Source: Cannabis sativa
Lineage: Eukaryota > Streptophyta > Magnoliopsida > Rosales > Cannabaceae
DNA length: 64,000 nucleotides
Direction of reading: 5' to 3'
Assembly (NCBI RefSeq): GCF_029168945.1
Contig: NC_083601.1
Location: forward strand, 36,879,660-36,943,659
Shown: piece by piece, positions 1-12,699 of the stretch
How the letters are laid out: the number at the start of each line of letters is the position of its first letter
How positions within the stretch are numbered: the stretch's first letter is position 1
The notes under the pieces: model-generated
What the model was told of the DNA's origin: nothing
The model's input: only the letters and a program-made list of their open reading frames with translations
The model's database searches: none
Position numbers and translations under genes: made by a program

Positions 1-1
1 G

Positions 2-1513
2 TGGGGACAAGCTATGGATAGTGAGATGGACTCCCTCAGAAGAAATAAGACCTGGATAGTCATAAGGTTACCTGCAGGAAGGAAAGTTGTGAGTTGCAAG
101 TGGGTTTATAGGCACAAAGATGAGATTCCAGGGATTGAACCAGCTAGGTTCAAGGCTAGACTAGTGGCCAGGGGTTTCACACAAAGGGAAGGTATTGATT
201 ACCATGAAATATTCTCCCCTGTTGTGAAACACACCTCTATTAGATTGCTTCTCAGCATTGTAGCCTATAATGACCTAGAACTTGAGCAACTAGATGTAAA
301 AACAGCATTTCTACATGGAGATTTGGAGGAGGAGATTTATATGAGACAACCAGAAGGGTATGAGGAGAAAGGGAAAGAAGATCATGTATGTCTATTGAAG
401 AGATCCTTATATGGCTTAAAGCAATCACCTAGACAATGGTATAGGAGGTTTGATGATTTTGTAACCAAAATAGGGTTCAAAAGAAGTGCCTATGACAGCT
501 GTGTTTATGTGAGAAAGGCAAAAGGATTAGTGTTCTTGCTGCTATATGTTGATGATATGTTAGTAGCTAGCAAAGACAGAAATGAAATTGACAAGATCAA
601 GAGGTTATTGAGCAAGGAATTTGACATGAAGGATCTAGGGGCTGCAAAGAAAATTCTTGGGATTGAGATTGATAGAAACAGAGAACAAAGATGCCTCAAA
701 CTATCCCAGCATAGCTATATCGAGAAGATCCTAAGGAAGTTCAATTTTCTGGATTGCAAACCAGTAAGCACTCCTATTGGCATGCAATTTAGATTAAATA
801 GCTCCCAATCACCTTGCACTGATGAAGATACAAAATACATGGAAAATATACCATATTCTAATGTGGTAGGCAGTATAATGTATTTAATGGTATGCTCCAG
901 ACCAGATCTAAGTCATGCTGTGAGTGCTGTTAGCAGGTTCATGGGCAATCCAGGCACTGAACATTGGTGTGCTGTGAAGTGGATACTAAGATACTTAAGG
1001 GGAACAATGGATATAGGCTTGATCTATGGTCCAAACACATCTAATACTCAAATAGAAGGGTTTGTAGATTCAGATTATGCAGGAGATCTAGACTCAAGGA
1101 AGTCTCAAACTGGTTTTGTGTTCAGAATAAACAATAGCACAATCAGTTGGAAGGCAAATTTACAAACTGTAGTTGCTCTGTCAACTACTGAAGCTGAATA
1201 TATTGCTTGCACTGAAGCTGTCAAAGAAGCACTCTGGCTCAAAGGAATTACCAGGGAGCTTGGTGTTGAACAGAGCACAGTTGTCATCCATTGTGACAGT
1301 CAAAGTGCACTCCATTTAAGCAAGAACCAGGTCTTTCATGAGAGGACCAAACACATAGATGTGAGATACCATTTCATTCGAGACACTGTAGCTGAAGGAA
1401 AGATCAAGCTTCAGAAGATTTCAACATATGAAAATCCCTCTGACATGCTTACCAAACCACTTCCCACAGCAAAATTCAAGCTTTGTTTAGACTTACTTCA
1501 AGTTGCAGCCTAA
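2..1513 (+). mobile_element. Ty1/copia retrotransposon pol 3' part: reverse transcriptase and RNase H (5' cut by window edge)
   Basis: The reading frame is open from base 2, so the ATG at 14 is internal and the polyprotein continues to the left of the window. Residues from about 20 to 255 of the visible part form the copia reverse transcriptase (RVT_2): conserved phrases [35 protein letters not shown] and [12 protein letters not shown], with the catalytic YVDD in [12 protein letters not shown]. The C-terminal third is a copia RNase H with the typical [11 protein letters not shown] and [12 protein letters not shown]. No stop or frameshift interrupts it, so the element may be young. gag, protease and integrase must lie outside the window. 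Copying of element RNA into DNA is the known role of this family. Confidence 0.95.
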
Positions 1514-1638
1514 AAGGCTGGTGTTGTTAAATTTTTGTCAGTTGTAAGTCTGTATGTTTTTTTTTTTTTTTTTTTTTTGTTTAAAAGGTGTGTAATCTAA
1601 TTTTTTGATTCTGTACATTAGGTTCCTAGGTGGAGATT
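1514..1638 (+). other. Copia 3' untranslated stretch and polypurine tract
   Basis: Between the pol stop and the LTR lie a run of about 21 T (near 1558-1578) and, directly before the LTR, the purine-rich GGTGGAGA near 1629-1636, which fits the plus-strand primer site of copia elements. No coding sequence is seen. Confidence 0.65.
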
Positions 1639-1919
1639 TGTGAAAAGTTAGTTGGTTAGTTACCTATTGTACACGTGTCAAGTTAGTAGCCCTAGTTCGG
1701 TATGTTAGGTAAGTTAGTTAATAACTAACTCCTAGTTTCCTAAGACATATATATAAATGTCTAACTAGTGCTAATTCATTGTAGTAACATTCATACACAC
1801 TCAAATCAATACAATTCAATTTACTAAAACTGTTCTTGTGTTCAATGGCCAATCGGCCAATCACCTTGTGAGTTCATCTTGAGAGTTTGAGAGAGATTCA
1901 TGCAAGGCTTTGCATAACA
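1639..1919 (+). repeat. 3' LTR of the copia element
   Basis: The segment starts TGTGAAAAG right after the polypurine tract and ends GCATAACA, giving TG...CA ends and a length of about 281 bp. It holds a TATA-like ATATATATAAA near 1745-1756, as expected for the U3 promoter. The next bases, GATAT at 1920-1924, are the candidate 5-bp target duplication. Its partner would lie beside the 5' LTR outside the window, so the exact end is inferred. Confidence 0.75.
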
Positions 1920-1924
1920 GATAT

Positions 1925-2600
1925 TACCTGGTCTGATGCCTAATTCATAACTAGTTCGCTCATCATCACTTTTCTTCTTCTATATAGTACGATATCAATA
2001 TTGAATTTTGTTTTTATCCGTTGTGGTAGTCCTTGGCTAAGTTAATCGTGTTCTTATATGATTTTGTATGATTGTAGTGTCATCTAAATCTGTAATATAT
2101 TTCTTAGTGTTCTGATCTGTTGTTAAAGTAGCTAGTCCTAACTCCTATGAGAACACTATCGCTAATTGGTGAAATAATAAAATTAACTGTTCTTAGATAC
2201 TTACATACATAAATATGTAGGATGTTCAAACATAGAGATATAACTCGTTAAAATTTCAAAGTCAGATAATGAGTAAGGAGTACTGACCGCGCGCTTGTAT
2301 GTTTAACATTTCTTAATTAATAAAAAATTAAAGATATGTACTCTAAAGACCCATAATCCATCAAAGTTCAATTAGTTCAGAAGATTAATATAGAAAAAGG
2401 GGGAAGAACATAGCTTTATTAGTAATAATATTAGAAATACACACATAGATACAAATTAATCAATAACATGATTCATTAAAGATTAGGAGAATAATTATGA
2501 CCCTGTCTAATAACAATTATGAGATTAACTATTCAACCTTTCTGCATGCATTCCCATTTTGCTTATTTAATAACAATAACTATTAGCATACATAGGAAAA
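1925..2600. other. Intergenic, no gene seen
   Basis: AT-rich DNA between the LTR and the first kiwellin gene. The right part (from about 2530) resembles the sequence downstream of the third kiwellin gene (about 11990-12060), so it belongs to the duplicated unit. Confidence 0.6.
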
Positions 2601-2606
2601 GGAAAA

Positions 2607-3176
2607 TCAATCTTCAGACCAGAAGATATCAAGTTCACCCCGTTTATGTTTGGGGACTCCTAATGCCTTCCAAACGGCTTTAGAAGCATCAACAATGTTA
2701 TTAGGACATGGGGGCTGATAATCATGAATCTCATCACACCCTACTGTTGAATCACACTCATCCACAACCATTGCACTCACACTTCTCCCATTACCATGTA
2801 TGGTTATGTTCTGTAAACACCTGTGCCCTTTATTGAACCATCCTGTGGATAAGGCCACCACCGGAATGTTGTCCGAGTGAAACTTGTTGTCACATGCTGA
2901 TTTCCCGCCGCCATCACCACCCTTCTGGAAGCTGTTGATTGTCAGAACTGCCTTAGTGTGGCGAGACACCCTTGGTGAGCACTCGTAGGTAGTATAGGAC
3001 TGGCCCTTTTTGCAGCATTCTGATTGATTTTCAGGGTTGCATTTTCCTGGAGGTGGCTTTTTGCCTCTCATTTTCCCACTGGGATTGCATCTTTTAGCTT
3101 CATTAATGCTTAATAAGTTGGTTGCAATAAGAAGGACTAGGAGAAAACTGAGAGCTGTTGTAGAAGTATAGCCCAT
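2607..3176 (-). CDS. Kiwellin / ripening-related protein, copy 1
   Basis: Intronless gene for a 189-aa secreted protein. The ATG at 3176 is chosen because the longer frame to 3200 begins with TTG, and because 3176 lies about 55-60 bp after a TATA box. Residues 1-27 are a hydrophobic signal peptide ending SINEA. The mature part begins [17 protein letters not shown] and contains ten cysteines, the YTTYECSP motif and the C-terminal half typical of kiwellins ([46 protein letters not shown]), which forms a double-psi beta barrel in known members. Kiwellins are apoplastic defence or ripening proteins; maize KWL1 binds and blocks a secreted chorismate mutase of the smut fungus. The partner of this copy is unknown. 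It is closest to copy 3. Confidence 0.93.
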   Translation of the reverse strand: MGYTSTTALSFLLVLLIATNLLSINEAKRCNPSGKMRGKKPPPGKCNPENQSECCKKGQSYTTYECSPRVSRHTKAVLTINSFQKGGDGGGKSACDNKFHSDNIPVVALSTGWFNKGHRCLQNITIHGNGRSVSAMVVDECDSTVGCDEIHDYQPPCPNNIVDASKAVWKALGVPKHKRGELDIFWSED

Positions 3177-3232
3177 TATATTTTCTTTTCTCTTGTGCAA
3201 ATTGATTTAGTGGTTTGGCTGGGTTGGGTATT

Positions 3233-3240
3233 CATATATA
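3233..3240 (-). promoter_or_regulatory. TATA box of kiwellin copy 1
   Basis: TATATATG on the minus strand, 57 bp before the ATG at 3176. The identical octamer stands at the same place before copy 3 (12692-12699), inside upstream sequence the two genes share. Confidence 0.6.
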
Positions 3241-5323
3241 GATCATGCGCTTATGTAGACACGTTGCATGGCTTTATTCTAGCTTAAATTCTTAGTTAAC
3301 TTCTTCTTAAAAGTAACGCTGGTGATAGCGCGAGGTTTGTATAGCTTAAAATAAGTAATACTACTAGGCAGGGACACATAATAGGTACAAACGTTTATAT
3401 ATAGCTTAGGTAAATCACAAGAAGGAAAAAGGTAAGTGAGAATTTTGATTATATCACCCATTTAATTTTATTTTTGAACATTTAGGATAAATTTCTCTAT
3501 CGGATATATAACTTGCGGCTGAATCGAAAACATAAAACAAAACATATTTCAGAATCATGTATTAGGAAGGTCAATCATTAGCATGAAATATGAGCTGGGA
3601 AAATATTGATAGGGTGGCAGATTCGGAATCTCAAATAAGAGTTCTAACACCACGTACAGATGCTATACAGTAATAGGTGCAATTTAATATAAAATTTTAT
3701 GTATTTTAATTTAATAAATTAATAAATGGTTATCTTATATAGCTTATCTCAAATAATAGAATACTAGCTAAGCAATTTATATGTTCTACTTCTCTACTCA
3801 ATTAGTAATTTATTAAATTATTAATTTAAATTCAAATTCTGGCCCTTCTTGCCGGGTTTTATGTCATGAGACACCCAAGGTTCACTGCCCCTTAACTTCT
3901 TCCGGCGGCTTCCAGCAAGGACAGATAGCATGCTGTAGAAGGTTGGTTGGACGTGAAACTGCTCTATATTGTATATGTCCTAGTCTTACTAGCCAGTGTT
4001 TTTGAACCTTGTGTTTTCTGGGTTAGTGTTTGGGAATGGAATGTGCAAAATCTTTGTAGCAACCAATATTATTATTGGGGTTTATATAAGCTATAACTGT
4101 GTATCTAGAAGGCCTGCTGGTCTCCGGTGAACTTGTGTTTAGATGATCTTGTTTTGTATTAGTTGTTTATGTTCCTTTTTAGCTGTTAAAAATGGGCAGG
4201 TTTTATTGGTTAATTATGTCAATCTTTATCTTCAGCAGCAATGAAGATCAGAAGTAGAAGAATCTATTCACCTCTCAATTCTTTAGAGCCATCATACTTC
4301 ATACATTTAAATTTGTCATTTAAAAAATAAATCTAATTTTGCCTCTAATTTATATTTGTCAATGAATTTTTCAATGGTAGTTAGATAATTTTTTGGTTTA
4401 ACTGATTTTCTAGCAGCAGATGTAGACTGACCAAGCCTAAGGCCAATAGTTGTGTCCTCCAGATAGGATCATATTGACCACACCCAAACTTGTTAAAACT
4501 TTCAGTAGCTAGAAGAACAACAACTATGACTACTTTTGGTTAGTTCTGTAGCTTTCAATTCCAGTTTTCTCAATTGGATGTCTATCTTTATTTTAGGGAA
4601 ACTTGTATACTCATGTTACCACTAATCAAATTCAATAATTTGTGGAAAGTTAATTATGTTCCATTGAGGGATAATTGTGTAAAGATTAGACTCTATCTGT
4701 TAGTTTAACGTATGTCTACTTTTCTAGAACTACTTAATCTATTATATGAAACCTTTAAGCTATGTGAATGAAACAAATGCAAACAGAATTCTATCTTTCA
4801 AATCCATCAGTGTTTGTTTATAAATTCATCTAGCCTTTTTTTTTTCTTTTGCTGAATCTAAGGCAGCATTTAGCTTGAAGGCAACATTTTCTTTTTCTTT
4901 CTTGAAATGGGCTGTCATTTTGTGGTCTCTTCCGATTTCTGCCATCTTGGACCACAATTTTACTACTAGGTTCTTTACTTATCAGATAATTATGTATTGT
5001 GGACAAAGGATTTATTTGGCTCGCAACTATTAATTCTAAGTCTAGGTGGGTTCAGATTCAGTTCAGGGGGCTGTTGTTCCTAGTGAACTGACTCAAAGTT
5101 AATGTGTTTCGACTAAGTGTTAAATTAATGACTGATCTAGAGAAGCTTTTCACAATATGTATCTTTTCATTAAACAACATGAAGGAACAACTACTTACTG
5201 CCAATGAAAAGGAGTATATTACAAGAAAATAAAACAGAACCATAATAAAAATGCAACAATCTCAATCACAATGCAGTGCAAATTTACAAGATATAACATA
5301 ATATGTATGGAGATAAAGGGAAA
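3241..5323. other. Intergenic between kiwellin copies 1 and 2
   Basis: From about 3241 to 3810 the DNA resembles the upstream region of kiwellin copy 3 (about 12700-13065); shared landmarks are GTAAATCACAAGAA, GAGAATTTTGATTATAT, AACATATTTCAGAATC and CAATTTATATGTTC. From 3810 to 5323 I see no gene, and short frames there have no recognisable protein. Confidence 0.55.
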
Positions 5324-5890
5324 TCAAGCTTGAGACCAGTAAATATCCAATTCGCCCCAGTCACCTTTGGAGACTCCTAATGCCTTCCAAACAGCTTTAG
5401 AAGCATCAACAATGTTATTAGGACAAGGAGGCTGATAATCATGATCAGCATCACACCCTGCTGTTGAATCACACTCATCCACAACCATTGCACTCACACT
5501 TCTCCCATTACCATATATGGTTATGTTCTGAAGACATCTCTGCATATTGTTGAACCAGCCAGTGGACAATGCCACCACCGGAGTGTCGTCTGAGTGGTAA
5601 TTGTTGTCGCATTCTGAGGGTCCTCCGCCATCTCCACCCTTCTCAAAGCTGTTGATTGTCAAAACTGCCTTGGTTTTGCCTGACACTCTTGGTGAGCACT
5701 CGTAGGTAGTATAAGATTTGCCTTGCTTGCAGCAATCAGAGTCATTTTCTTGGTTGCATTGTCCTGGAGGAGGCTTTTTCCCTCTTATTTTCCCACTGGG
5801 ATTGCAAGTTTTGGCTTCAATAGTCATCCAGTGTGTGACTACAACAAGGAAGATGAGAAGAAAAGTCTTTGAACAAAATTGGTTCTTCAT
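5324..5890 (-). CDS. Kiwellin / ripening-related protein, copy 2
   Basis: Intronless, 188 aa, starting at ATG 5890. Residues 1-26 are a signal peptide ([17 protein letters not shown]) that differs clearly from those of copies 1 and 3. The mature protein starts [19 protein letters not shown], has the same ten cysteines and shares [49 protein letters not shown] and [19 protein letters not shown]. The secreted defence or ripening role is known for the family; the specific target is not. Its promoter does not share the long upstream homology seen between copies 1 and 3, so it split off earlier or had its flank replaced. Confidence 0.93.
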   Translation of the reverse strand: MKNQFCSKTFLLIFLVVVTHWMTIEAKTCNPSGKIRGKKPPPGQCNQENDSDCCKQGKSYTTYECSPRVSGKTKAVLTINSFEKGGDGGGPSECDNNYHSDDTPVVALSTGWFNNMQRCLQNITIYGNGRSVSAMVVDECDSTAGCDADHDYQPPCPNNIVDASKAVWKALGVSKGDWGELDIYWSQA

Positions 5891-5963
5891 CCTTTTCAGT
5901 TCCTTTTCCTCTCTTTCTTTCTTTTGGGTTGGATTGGTGAAAGTATAATTACTTGTTGGCTCT

Positions 5964-5971
5964 ATTTATAG
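5964..5971 (-). promoter_or_regulatory. TATA box of kiwellin copy 2
   Basis: TATAAATA on the minus strand, 74 bp before the ATG at 5890. It differs from the TATATATG used by copies 1 and 3. Confidence 0.6.
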
Positions 5972-6494
5972 AAAACTAAGGAACAGTTAAAAGAAGTTAT
6001 TCTCCTTCTTGTTTGTATAGCTCAAAATATGACATTTTTACAGTCTTTCCTTCAAAAAGTAAAAGTACGTTATTCTCTAGATAAGATGTTGCTGATAAAA
6101 TGAGGTGTCCAACTATGGATACAAACAGGAACCTATAAGGTAAAAATTTAATAATAATAAAAAAACAGAATTAAATTAGTGTTGGATTATATCACCAAGT
6201 TTGAGCCTACTTTTGTATGTTAGTGATGATTTCCCTTTTGAGTTGCTATTGGATAACTTAGCTTTAAGTTTGATCAAAATGATAAATAATGTTCAATTAA
6301 AAGTCTATACAGCACTAGGAGAGATGATAAAGATTTATTCATAGAGTGCTCTGTCTCTTTTTAATAAATTGAACAAAGACAAAGAACACATCATACTTTT
6401 TTTTGTTCTTTTAAAGAAGCAAAGAAATCTAATAGAACTTATCTTAGGTTAATGGGAAATGTTGAATAGGAAATATTTCACTATCCTTGTTTTT

Positions 6495-6860
6495 TAAAAA
6501 AAATAGTAATTTGTGATATAAATATTTAAATTTAATTCTTGATTACCAATAAATACTTAAATTTAATTTTTGGTAGTAATAATACTTAAATTATATTTTT
6601 GTAACTCTATGTACCTAACCTTAAATGTTAAGTTATTATCTACGTGTCATTTTCTTATTGGTATATTTAATTAATTTTTTTTTAAAAAAAAATAAAAATT
6701 TAATGACTTAGACCAATCAGAAATTGTCATATGACAATTTAACACTTATAGAAATTCTAAAATTATAACTTAATATTATTACCTTAAAAAATTAAACTTA
6801 GATATTTATTTATAATTAAAAATTAAATTTAAGTATTTATGAAACATATTATTCTAAAAA
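6495..6860. mobile_element. AT-rich foldback MITE-like element
   Basis: The two ends are inverted copies of each other over roughly 100 bp. The left arm has AAATACTTAAATTTAATTTTTG near 6546-6567 and the right arm has its reverse complement, AATTAAATTTAAGTATTT, near 6820-6840. It holds no coding frame. Ends and target duplication are not resolved in such AT-rich DNA. Confidence 0.5.
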
Positions 6861-8220
6861 TATAACCCCCCCATTAAGAAAATAGATCAATTAATATCTA
6901 ATTGAGTAAATAAAAATCATAGCTTATTTACGAGTCATTGACAAAGATTACCTCATTAGGAAAATGGGTAATTATACAAAACAACAATTTTTAAAATTTT
7001 TACTTTTAAAGTTTTTTTTTATATATATATTTTTATATTTTTTACGGTATTTTATATAAACACAAAAAATAACAAGAAAACTTCATGAATGTAACAAGAA
7101 AACAACATCAAAATAACAACAAAACAACATAAAAGATAATATATAAACAACAAAAAATTAACAACAAAATAACAAAAATACAACATAAAAATACACCAAA
7201 AGACTGTATTTTATATAAATAAAATCTAAAAAATCGTAAAAATATTGAAAATACGATGCAAACTGTATTTTTGTAATTTTATATTTTTTGAAATTATCTC
7301 TTAGGAATATATAGATCAATTAATATCTAATTATATTTAATCAACTAGTGAGGTGCACGTGAGTGGCTCCTACAAAAAAAATATGTATAGCTATTTAAAG
7401 AAATAATTAATATTTTGTCTTTTGAACTTACAACACTATAAAATTGTATCCTTTAAAATGTACACCATGTTGAAAAAATTTCGTCAACTCTTCTATTTAG
7501 AGAGATAATATTTTTGTTAGCTTTTCTTTTTTATCATCTAAAATTGGATGTCACATTATTAATTAGTATTTTTTTTCTCATGAACATTATCTACTTCTAA
7601 AGCTTGCCTCCTCTTAAAAAAGAAATTAAAAATTAAATAATTTTTCATATTTTTTGTTGTTGAAAAAACTCTTACCTAAAGTATATTTTTGATCAATAAA
7701 TATATTATTATTGATTTAGATGAGAAACTTGCATTTTTTTTTTATACTTGAAGAAATTCGGTAAGAAATACATAGATATCATATGAGTTTGTAAATATGA
7801 AGAAGTTTGAATCTCTCTTGTTTAAGTAAACAAAAAATTTTAGGAAAAAATTAAATGTTCTTATAAATGTTTTTGGATTTTCAATATTACTAATAACAAA
7901 TAATAATTAATACAAAATTAATTTTTTTAAAAAATGATAAAAATGGGCATAAGTAAACAAATTTTTTGAATCTTATTTCTGACATGTTAAATTATTCTGA
8001 ATTTATTAAAAATTTGCAAGATATTTTAAAAAACTACAATATACATTGTCACATAAAAAATTAAGATTAAAACTATCTAAACATTGAAAATACGAAAGGA
8101 GTTGTTTGGTACACTTAATTTTAAAAATTGGAACATAGAATTTTCCTAAATTAATTATAGTATTGTTTTATTATTATTTTTGATTATCTATATTTAATGG
8201 TTGATTAAATTATCTTATCA
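6861..8220. other. AT-rich intergenic DNA, no gene seen
   Basis: Very AT-rich, with homopolymer runs and CAACAAAAC-type simple sequence near 7060-7200. No protein similarity recognised. Confidence 0.5.
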
Positions 8221-8221
8221 G

Positions 8222-8645
8222 CTCAATAGTCTCATGTGATCGATTGTCAATTGCTTCTTGCTGGCCCTTAAACTTTCAGTCTCTCTATCCATGTATTCTT
8301 GAAAACGCTTCTTTTGTTGTGTGAATGCTTCGTTCATGGCTGCTCAAGTATCTGTCTGGCCGTGATGAAAAGTGTTCGTGTGATTTTGAATAAGAGACAT
8401 TGCCACCCTCAAATTATGTAACTCGGTATCATTATCAATGGTCACCCGAGGCTCGCTAATTAATGGCTCTCCAATGCCCGACCTAGTTTCCCCATGAGTA
8501 TTGGTTGTTCTAGTGTTCTGAGTGATTGGAGTGGTACCAATTTCACGAGAAGTGTTCTTCAGATATTTGTTAGAGGATCTCTTGAATTTGTTAGAGAATC
8601 TCTTGAATTTGTTAGAGGATCTCTCGAAGTGTTCTGAGTGATTTT
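8222..8645 (-). pseudogene. Relic of a coding exon, possibly retrotransposon gag-like
   Basis: Read on the minus strand from about 8644 to 8224, one frame gives roughly 140 residues broken by a single TGA (near 8344-8352). The N-terminal part is a threefold repeat of a 7-residue unit, RSSNKFK, coded by a 21-bp tandem repeat. It is followed by a hydrophilic stretch with ...DNDTELHNLRVAMSLIQNH... and ...FQEYMDRETESLRASKKQL.... The charged, helical C-terminal half recalls the N-terminal part of plant retrotransposon gag proteins, but I do not recognise a family. It could also be a fragment of a host gene. Confidence 0.45.
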
Positions 8646-9505
8646 ACTATTTGTAGGGAATAATTATAATGAAAATACTTTCTCAAAAGTTATTAAGGCA
8701 TAAAATAGAAAATTACTAACTTTCCCAAATTATGATAATTACACATGGAAATATAGAACAAGAAACTAACTTATATAGATTTATTTTTCATGTTTTACCC
8801 TAGTCAGATCGCGTGAGGTGCTGACTGTTTCTTGTCGTCCAGGTTAACTTCGTTTGCTACGTACGACAACTTTTATCTTGTTCTTTTATTGTTGCATTTG
8901 ACAAGTTATTCATCTTGAGCAGATATACTGAAAAGTATTTCTTTCACCCAAATCTTAAAAGTACATGGAAGTACACCATGTGTCGCTCAAAAGATACACC
9001 TCGTCATTCGAATAAGATTTGGGATTACATAATGTATATCATCTTTCCCCAATTCTAATCTAAATTCTTTTTTGGTACATTCATTAATGAACAAATTGCT
9101 CTCTTAAATTACTGTCTTCCCCTGTGATCGTGACATGCACTCGTTTCACAATTTATAAATTTATTTTTCCCTTAGTAATACAATCTAACAAACGAATACC
9201 ACATTCCTAATACAATTAATATACACCTTATTTTGAGTATGGTATTCACAATACAATTAATATAAAATTTGTTAAAAATAAACTAGGCTTATATCTCTAT
9301 TTATAGCCCTTTCAGGTTTATCAAATTTACTACAAAACAAATGTAGGACTAAAATCCACTTCTTTTTTTAATTCAAAAAAACAATTGTGGACTAAATCAA
9401 CTTTTCCAATATCCTCATCTTCGGGCCCTTCTTCGTAATCTTCTTCCCAAACTTAAAAAAGAAAATCTAAAGAAAAATAAATGAGTAAGTTAAGTAGAGG
9501 AGAAT
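8646..9505. other. AT-rich intergenic DNA, no gene seen
   Basis: No open frame of note and no recognisable relic. Confidence 0.5.
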
Positions 9506-9577
9506 AACACCTTGTTCAATTGTGCCATAAAAGTGAGCAATTTCGAATTGTCCCTACGTGCACAAGACAATTTACCA
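9506..9577 (-). pseudogene. 72-bp copy of the AHL gene intron 3 / exon 4 junction
   Basis: This stretch matches 13410-13481 of the AHL-type gene with only a few differences. It includes the end of intron 3 with its AG acceptor, then exon 4 coding GQFEIAHFYGTIEQG (parent: GQFKIARFYGTIDRG). Keeping intron sequence shows that the copy was made from DNA. Similarity stops abruptly on both sides, so it cannot encode anything useful alone. It lies 3.9 kb from its parent gene. Confidence 0.8.
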
Positions 9578-9714
9578 ATAAGAAGCTGCCAAGGACGATG
9601 GCCGAAGATGCACTTCCATTCTTTTTATTTTTTGTTTTACTTTTAAAAAAAATTATAGTTTTACAAATTTAATTAATAATTTTAATTTAATTAAATAATT
9701 TATGAATTTCAAAT

Positions 9715-10547
9715 GGGAAATTTGATTTTCTATACTTAGAAAATCTTAAAATTTTTTCCCTAAACCAAAAATTTAAACCCTAAAAAAACTATACTTTTTT
9801 TTCAAAACCCCAAAAATACCCTCAAACTCTCACAGCATCTCTCTTTCTCTCTCTATCTCGGCATCCCACACCCCAGGTCCGATGGGGTCCGACCAATCGG
9901 ACCCCATCGGACTGTGTTTTTTTTTTTTTTTCTTCTTCTTCTTCATTCGATTTGAGAGAGACTTAGAGAGAGGGGGTCCGATGGTCGAACCATGGGTCCG
10001 ATGGGTCCGATTGGTCGGACCCCATCGGACCCCATGGTCCGACCATCAGACCTGGGGCTTTTTTTCCTTTTTTTTTTTTTTTTGCTTTCGATTTGATGGA
10101 CCGGCAGTGTAGAGGGGGCCTGGGATTCGTGGGCTTCGACCGTCGGTGATGGGGGGCCTGGGATTCGTGGGACCGGCAGTGAACTGGGCTTCGACCGTCG
10201 TTCGGGTTGGGGTTGGGATTCGTGGGTGAGGGTGGTTCGGGTTGGGGTTTTCGTGGGTGAGGGTGGTTCGGGTTGGGGTTGGTCGTGGGTGAGGGTGGTC
10301 GACGACCGTGGGTGAGGGTGGTTCGGGTTGGGGTTGATCGTGGGTGAGGGTTTTCGTGGGTGAGGGTGGTTCGGGTGAGGGTGGGCGGTTGGGGTGAGAT
10401 AGAGAGAGAGAGATGATGCAGAGAGAGAGAATTGTGAGGGGGGTATTTTTGGGGTTTTGAAAAAAAAGTATAGTTTTTTTAAGGTTTAAATTTTTGATTT
10501 AGGGAAAAAATTTTAAGATTTTCTAAGTATAGAAAATCAAATTTCCC
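9715..10547 (+). mobile_element. Foldback / MULE-like element, copy 1 (long terminal inverted repeats)
   Basis: The left end reads GGGAAATTTGATTTTCTATA and the right end is its reverse complement. The inverted arms run about 110 bp and include GGTTTAAATTTTTG and AAAAAAACTATACTTTTTT. Inside are palindromic GGTCCGATGG/CCATCGGACC blocks and a GC-rich minisatellite with the unit GGTTCGGGTTGGGGTTTTCG (about 10205-10390). There is no plausible protein. Long inverted ends and a noncoding core fit a non-autonomous Mutator-like or foldback element, but I find no clean 9-bp target duplication, so the superfamily stays open. Confidence 0.7.
10205..10390 (+). repeat. GC-rich minisatellite inside foldback copy 1
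   Basis: Imperfect tandem units built from GGTTCGGGTTGGGGTT and TCGTGGGTGAGGGTG, repeated about five to six times. The reverse complement of the same array occurs at about 10855-11050 in copy 2. Confidence 0.7.
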
Positions 10548-10617
10548 AATGAGAATCTGCTATGTCATTGAGAATGTTTGTCATATAAAATTGTGAATCA
10601 CACTCGATTATTTGAAA

Positions 10618-11548
<931 letters not shown>

Positions 11549-12064
11549 TTCTCATTTGACATGAAAAAGCCTCAATATTAGGGACTTTTTTAATGAATTT
11601 ATATGAGAAATTTTCTATATTTCCAAATTAGGTGTAGTTATTTTCTAATTTCTTGGATGAATTAAAAATTAACATGAGATATTGAGACAGATAAGGAATC
11701 AAAACCAGAAAACCCATATCTTATAAGGACTCACTCTTTATATTATGTTTATGTTAAGCTATGATTTTCTCCTAATAATGAAGAAGCACAAGTAAGGGGT
11801 CCCTTTTCATGCATCTTCTGCACTAACAAGATTTCAAACGACGACATAATCGTACAAGCAAAATAATAGTACACTGGTCAAAGCAGTGACAAATTTTCCC
11901 GAGTAAAATAAAATAAAATTAAGCAATTTTGATAATTAAGCACCTGAGGATATTCCAACTGATATGAGACAATACCTTTTCTAACAACAATCATCAGCAT
12001 TCCCATTATGCATGATATAATAACAACTATCACTAGCATTACATTGAGAAATTATTAAAGAAAA
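11549..12064. other. Intergenic, downstream of kiwellin copy 3
   Basis: No gene seen. The last 70 bp resemble the DNA downstream of kiwellin copy 1. Confidence 0.5.
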
Positions 12065-12640
12065 TTAAGCTTCAGACCAGAAGATATGAAGTTCACCCCG
12101 ATCATGTTTGGGGACTCCTAATGCCTTCCAAACAGCTTTAGAGGCATCCACAATGTTATTAGGACATGGGGGCTGATAATCATGGTCAGCATCACAGCCT
12201 CTTCTTGAATCACATTCATCCACAACCATTGCAGTCACACTCCTCCCATTACCATGTATGGTTATGTTCTGCAAACACCTCTGTCTGTTGTTGAACCATC
12301 CTGTGGATAAGGCCACCACCGGAGTTTCGTCTGAGTGAAACTTTTTGTCACACTCAGAGGGTCCGCCGCCATCTCCACCCTTTCCGAAACTGTTGATTGT
12401 CAAAACTGCTTTAGTGTGACTATACACCGGGGGTGAGCACTCGTAAGTGGTATACAATTTGCCTCTTTTACAACACTCTGATTGATTCTCCGGGTTGCAT
12501 TGTCCTGGAGGAGGTTTTTTCCCTCTTATTTTGCCACTGGGATTGCAGCTTTTAGTTTTAGCTTCGTTTATGCTCAATAAGTTGGGTGTGATAAGGATTA
12601 GGAGAAAACAGAGAACTGATGAAAAAGAATAGCTCTTCAT
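12065..12640 (-). CDS. Kiwellin / ripening-related protein, copy 3
   Basis: Intronless, 191 aa. The ATG at 12640 is used: the open frame extends to 12712, but that part begins with GTG and runs through the TATA box. The signal peptide [22 protein letters not shown] is followed by [21 protein letters not shown], which has two extra residues (TK) compared with copies 1 and 2. The ten cysteines, [34 protein letters not shown] and [19 protein letters not shown] are all present. It is close to copy 1 in protein, signal peptide and flanks. Expected to be secreted to the apoplast; the target is unknown. Confidence 0.93.
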   Translation of the reverse strand: MKSYSFSSVLCFLLILITPNLLSINEAKTKSCNPSGKIRGKKPPPGQCNPENQSECCKRGKLYTTYECSPPVYSHTKAVLTINSFGKGGDGGGPSECDKKFHSDETPVVALSTGWFNNRQRCLQNITIHGNGRSVTAMVVDECDSRRGCDADHDYQPPCPNNIVDASKAVWKALGVPKHDRGELHIFWSEA

Positions 12641-12691
12641 CTTTTCAATGAGTTCTTTTTCTTGTACTAATTGATTTAGGGGTTGGCTATA

Positions 12692-12699
12692 CATATATA
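12692..12699 (-). promoter_or_regulatory. TATA box of kiwellin copy 3
   Basis: TATATATG on the minus strand, 52 bp before the ATG at 12640 and identical to the box of copy 1. Confidence 0.6.

Noticed and set aside
3177..3200. Longer N-terminus for kiwellin copy 1
   Set aside because: The extension starts with TTG and would begin only about 33 bp from the TATA box; the ATG at 3176 gives a clean signal peptide.
5718..5948. 76-aa plus-strand frame
   Set aside because: It is antisense to kiwellin copy 2, in a shadow frame.
8220..8640. CRISPR-like array from the 21-bp repeats
   Set aside because: Only three adjacent units without spacers, in phase with a reading frame, in a plant genome.
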